A stretch of DNA of 6,564 nt from Clostridia bacterium (lineage in GTDB: Bacteria > Bacillota_A > Clostridia > Oscillospirales > CAG-272), in the NCBI GenBank assembly GCA_017408625.1, contig JAFQUG010000090.1:1-6564 (forward strand), written 5' to 3'. Positions 5,935 to 6,564 of the stretch are shown here, in pieces. The notes under the pieces are model-generated. The model had not been told where the DNA came from and made no database searches. It saw only the letters and a program-made list of their open reading frames with translations. The position numbers and the translations under genes were made by a program. Position 1 is the first letter of the stretch. Each line of letters starts with the position of its first letter.

Positions 5935-6564
5935 ATGCCCTCATTGCCGATTTCTGTTTTAATTCCGACCATGAACCGCCCTCTGGCCCTGGAGCGCACA
6001 CTTCGTACATATCTGGAGGCCGATTGCGTCCCCGCGCAGATCGTGATCGTGGATCAAACCACGGACAAGGAGATGCGTGCGCGCATATCCGAATTGGCAC
6101 AAAGCACGAGTGAAACCGAGATCACCTATGTCTTTCAAGACATGCCATCCACCACGTTATCTCGAAACAAAGCAATCGACCTTGCAACACAAGATATTTT
6201 GATTTTTTCAGACGACGATGTGGATGTCGCGAATGACACGCTTCGCTCCGTGTACGATCTGATGGAGAACGGTAATATTGCCATGGTTGCGGGCATGAGT
6301 GGGAACGAGGGTGCAAAATCAAGCAGCGGCTATTTGTTCGGCACGAAATCCTTTCGCAAGCGTAAAATAGGGCACGTCACCAGATCTATGCTCGGCAGAT
6401 TTCCGCAGCAAGCGGTCGTGGGAGAGGTGAATACCGAATGGGCCATGGGCTTTTTCTTCGCGGTGCGCAAGTCGTTGCTGGAAAAATGGGGGATCTGCTG
6501 GGACGAAAAGCTCACGGGCTACGCATACGGAGAGGATCTGGATTTCAGCTACCGCTACTTTAGA
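5935..6564 (+). CDS. Glycosyltransferase family 2 (GT-A fold), partial, runs off the right edge
   Basis: The first 210 residues are visible and open to the end of the window. The start MPSLPISVLIPTMNRP is the classic GT2 opening (V-S/x-V-I-P-T-x-N-R), followed by IVIVDQTTD (36-44), which normally carries the nucleotide-binding Asp. SRNKAIDLATQDILIFSDDDVD (76-97) contains the metal-binding DxD-type motif at D93-D95. WAMGFFFAVRK (169-179) matches the acceptor-side region, and YGEDLDFSYR (198-207) holds the E-D pair expected of the catalytic base area. The enzyme should act in the cytoplasm or at the membrane surface and use a nucleotide-sugar donor. The gene follows the flippase after a 98-nt gap with its own AAGGAG site, so it probably belongs to the operon but may be expressed at a different level. 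The donor sugar is unknown; rhamnosyl- or galactosyltransferase-like enzymes share these motifs. Confidence 0.9.
   Translation, partial: MPSLPISVLIPTMNRPLALERTLRTYLEADCVPAQIVIVDQTTDKEMRARISELAQSTSETEITYVFQDMPSTTLSRNKAIDLATQDILIFSDDDVDVANDTLRSVYDLMENGNIAMVAGMSGNEGAKSSSGYLFGTKSFRKRKIGHVTRSMLGRFPQQAVVGEVNTEWAMGFFFAVRKSLLEKWGICWDEKLTGYAYGEDLDFSYRYFR

Overview
The window carries the first part of a surface-polysaccharide (capsule, O-antigen-like or exopolysaccharide) gene cluster. It is preceded by about 730 bases of non-coding DNA dominated by a very long near-palindrome. All five genes are on the + strand. The source looks like a Gram-positive Firmicute, most likely an uncultured Clostridia lineage. 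The reasons are strong AAGGAG-type ribosome binding sites, a TTG start decided by one of them, a textbook SigA-type promoter, moderately GC-rich coding DNA beside AT/purine-rich spacers, and a Wzx/Wzy-type gene set. This assignment is an inference from style, not from a marker gene.

Layout. Positions 1-358 form an inverted repeat of about 176-bp arms around a 4-nt loop. The arms are about 92% identical, and the left arm may continue outside the window. A short copy of its central motif marks its right edge, near 372. Positions 373-640 hold no gene: there is a strongly purine-biased tract (424-540) and a cluster of small hairpins (544-599). A consensus promoter lies at 643-671 (TTGACA, 17 nt, TATAAT with an extended -10 TG). 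A leader of about 120 nt follows and may encode a 10-residue peptide overlapping the first gene.

The operon then reads: GT4 glycosyltransferase (797-1987), a second GT4 glycosyltransferase (1984-3108), a multi-spanning Wzy-like polymerase (3120-4310), a Wzx-like flippase (4307-5836) and, after a 98-nt gap, a GT2 glycosyltransferase (5935 to beyond the right edge). Two junctions are ATGA overlaps and one is an 11-nt gap with the ribosome binding site touching the previous stop codon. The first four genes therefore look like one translationally coupled unit.

How they would work together: the glycosyltransferases add sugars to an undecaprenyl-linked precursor on the inner face of the membrane, the flippase moves the lipid-linked repeat unit outward, and the polymerase joins units on the outside. 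No initiating phosphoglycosyltransferase, chain-length kinase/regulator or nucleotide-sugar gene lies inside the window. Those would have to be downstream or elsewhere. I found no convincing novel enzyme system. The unusual items are the long palindrome, the purine tract, the possible coupled leader peptide and a marked excess of GATC sites in the genes.
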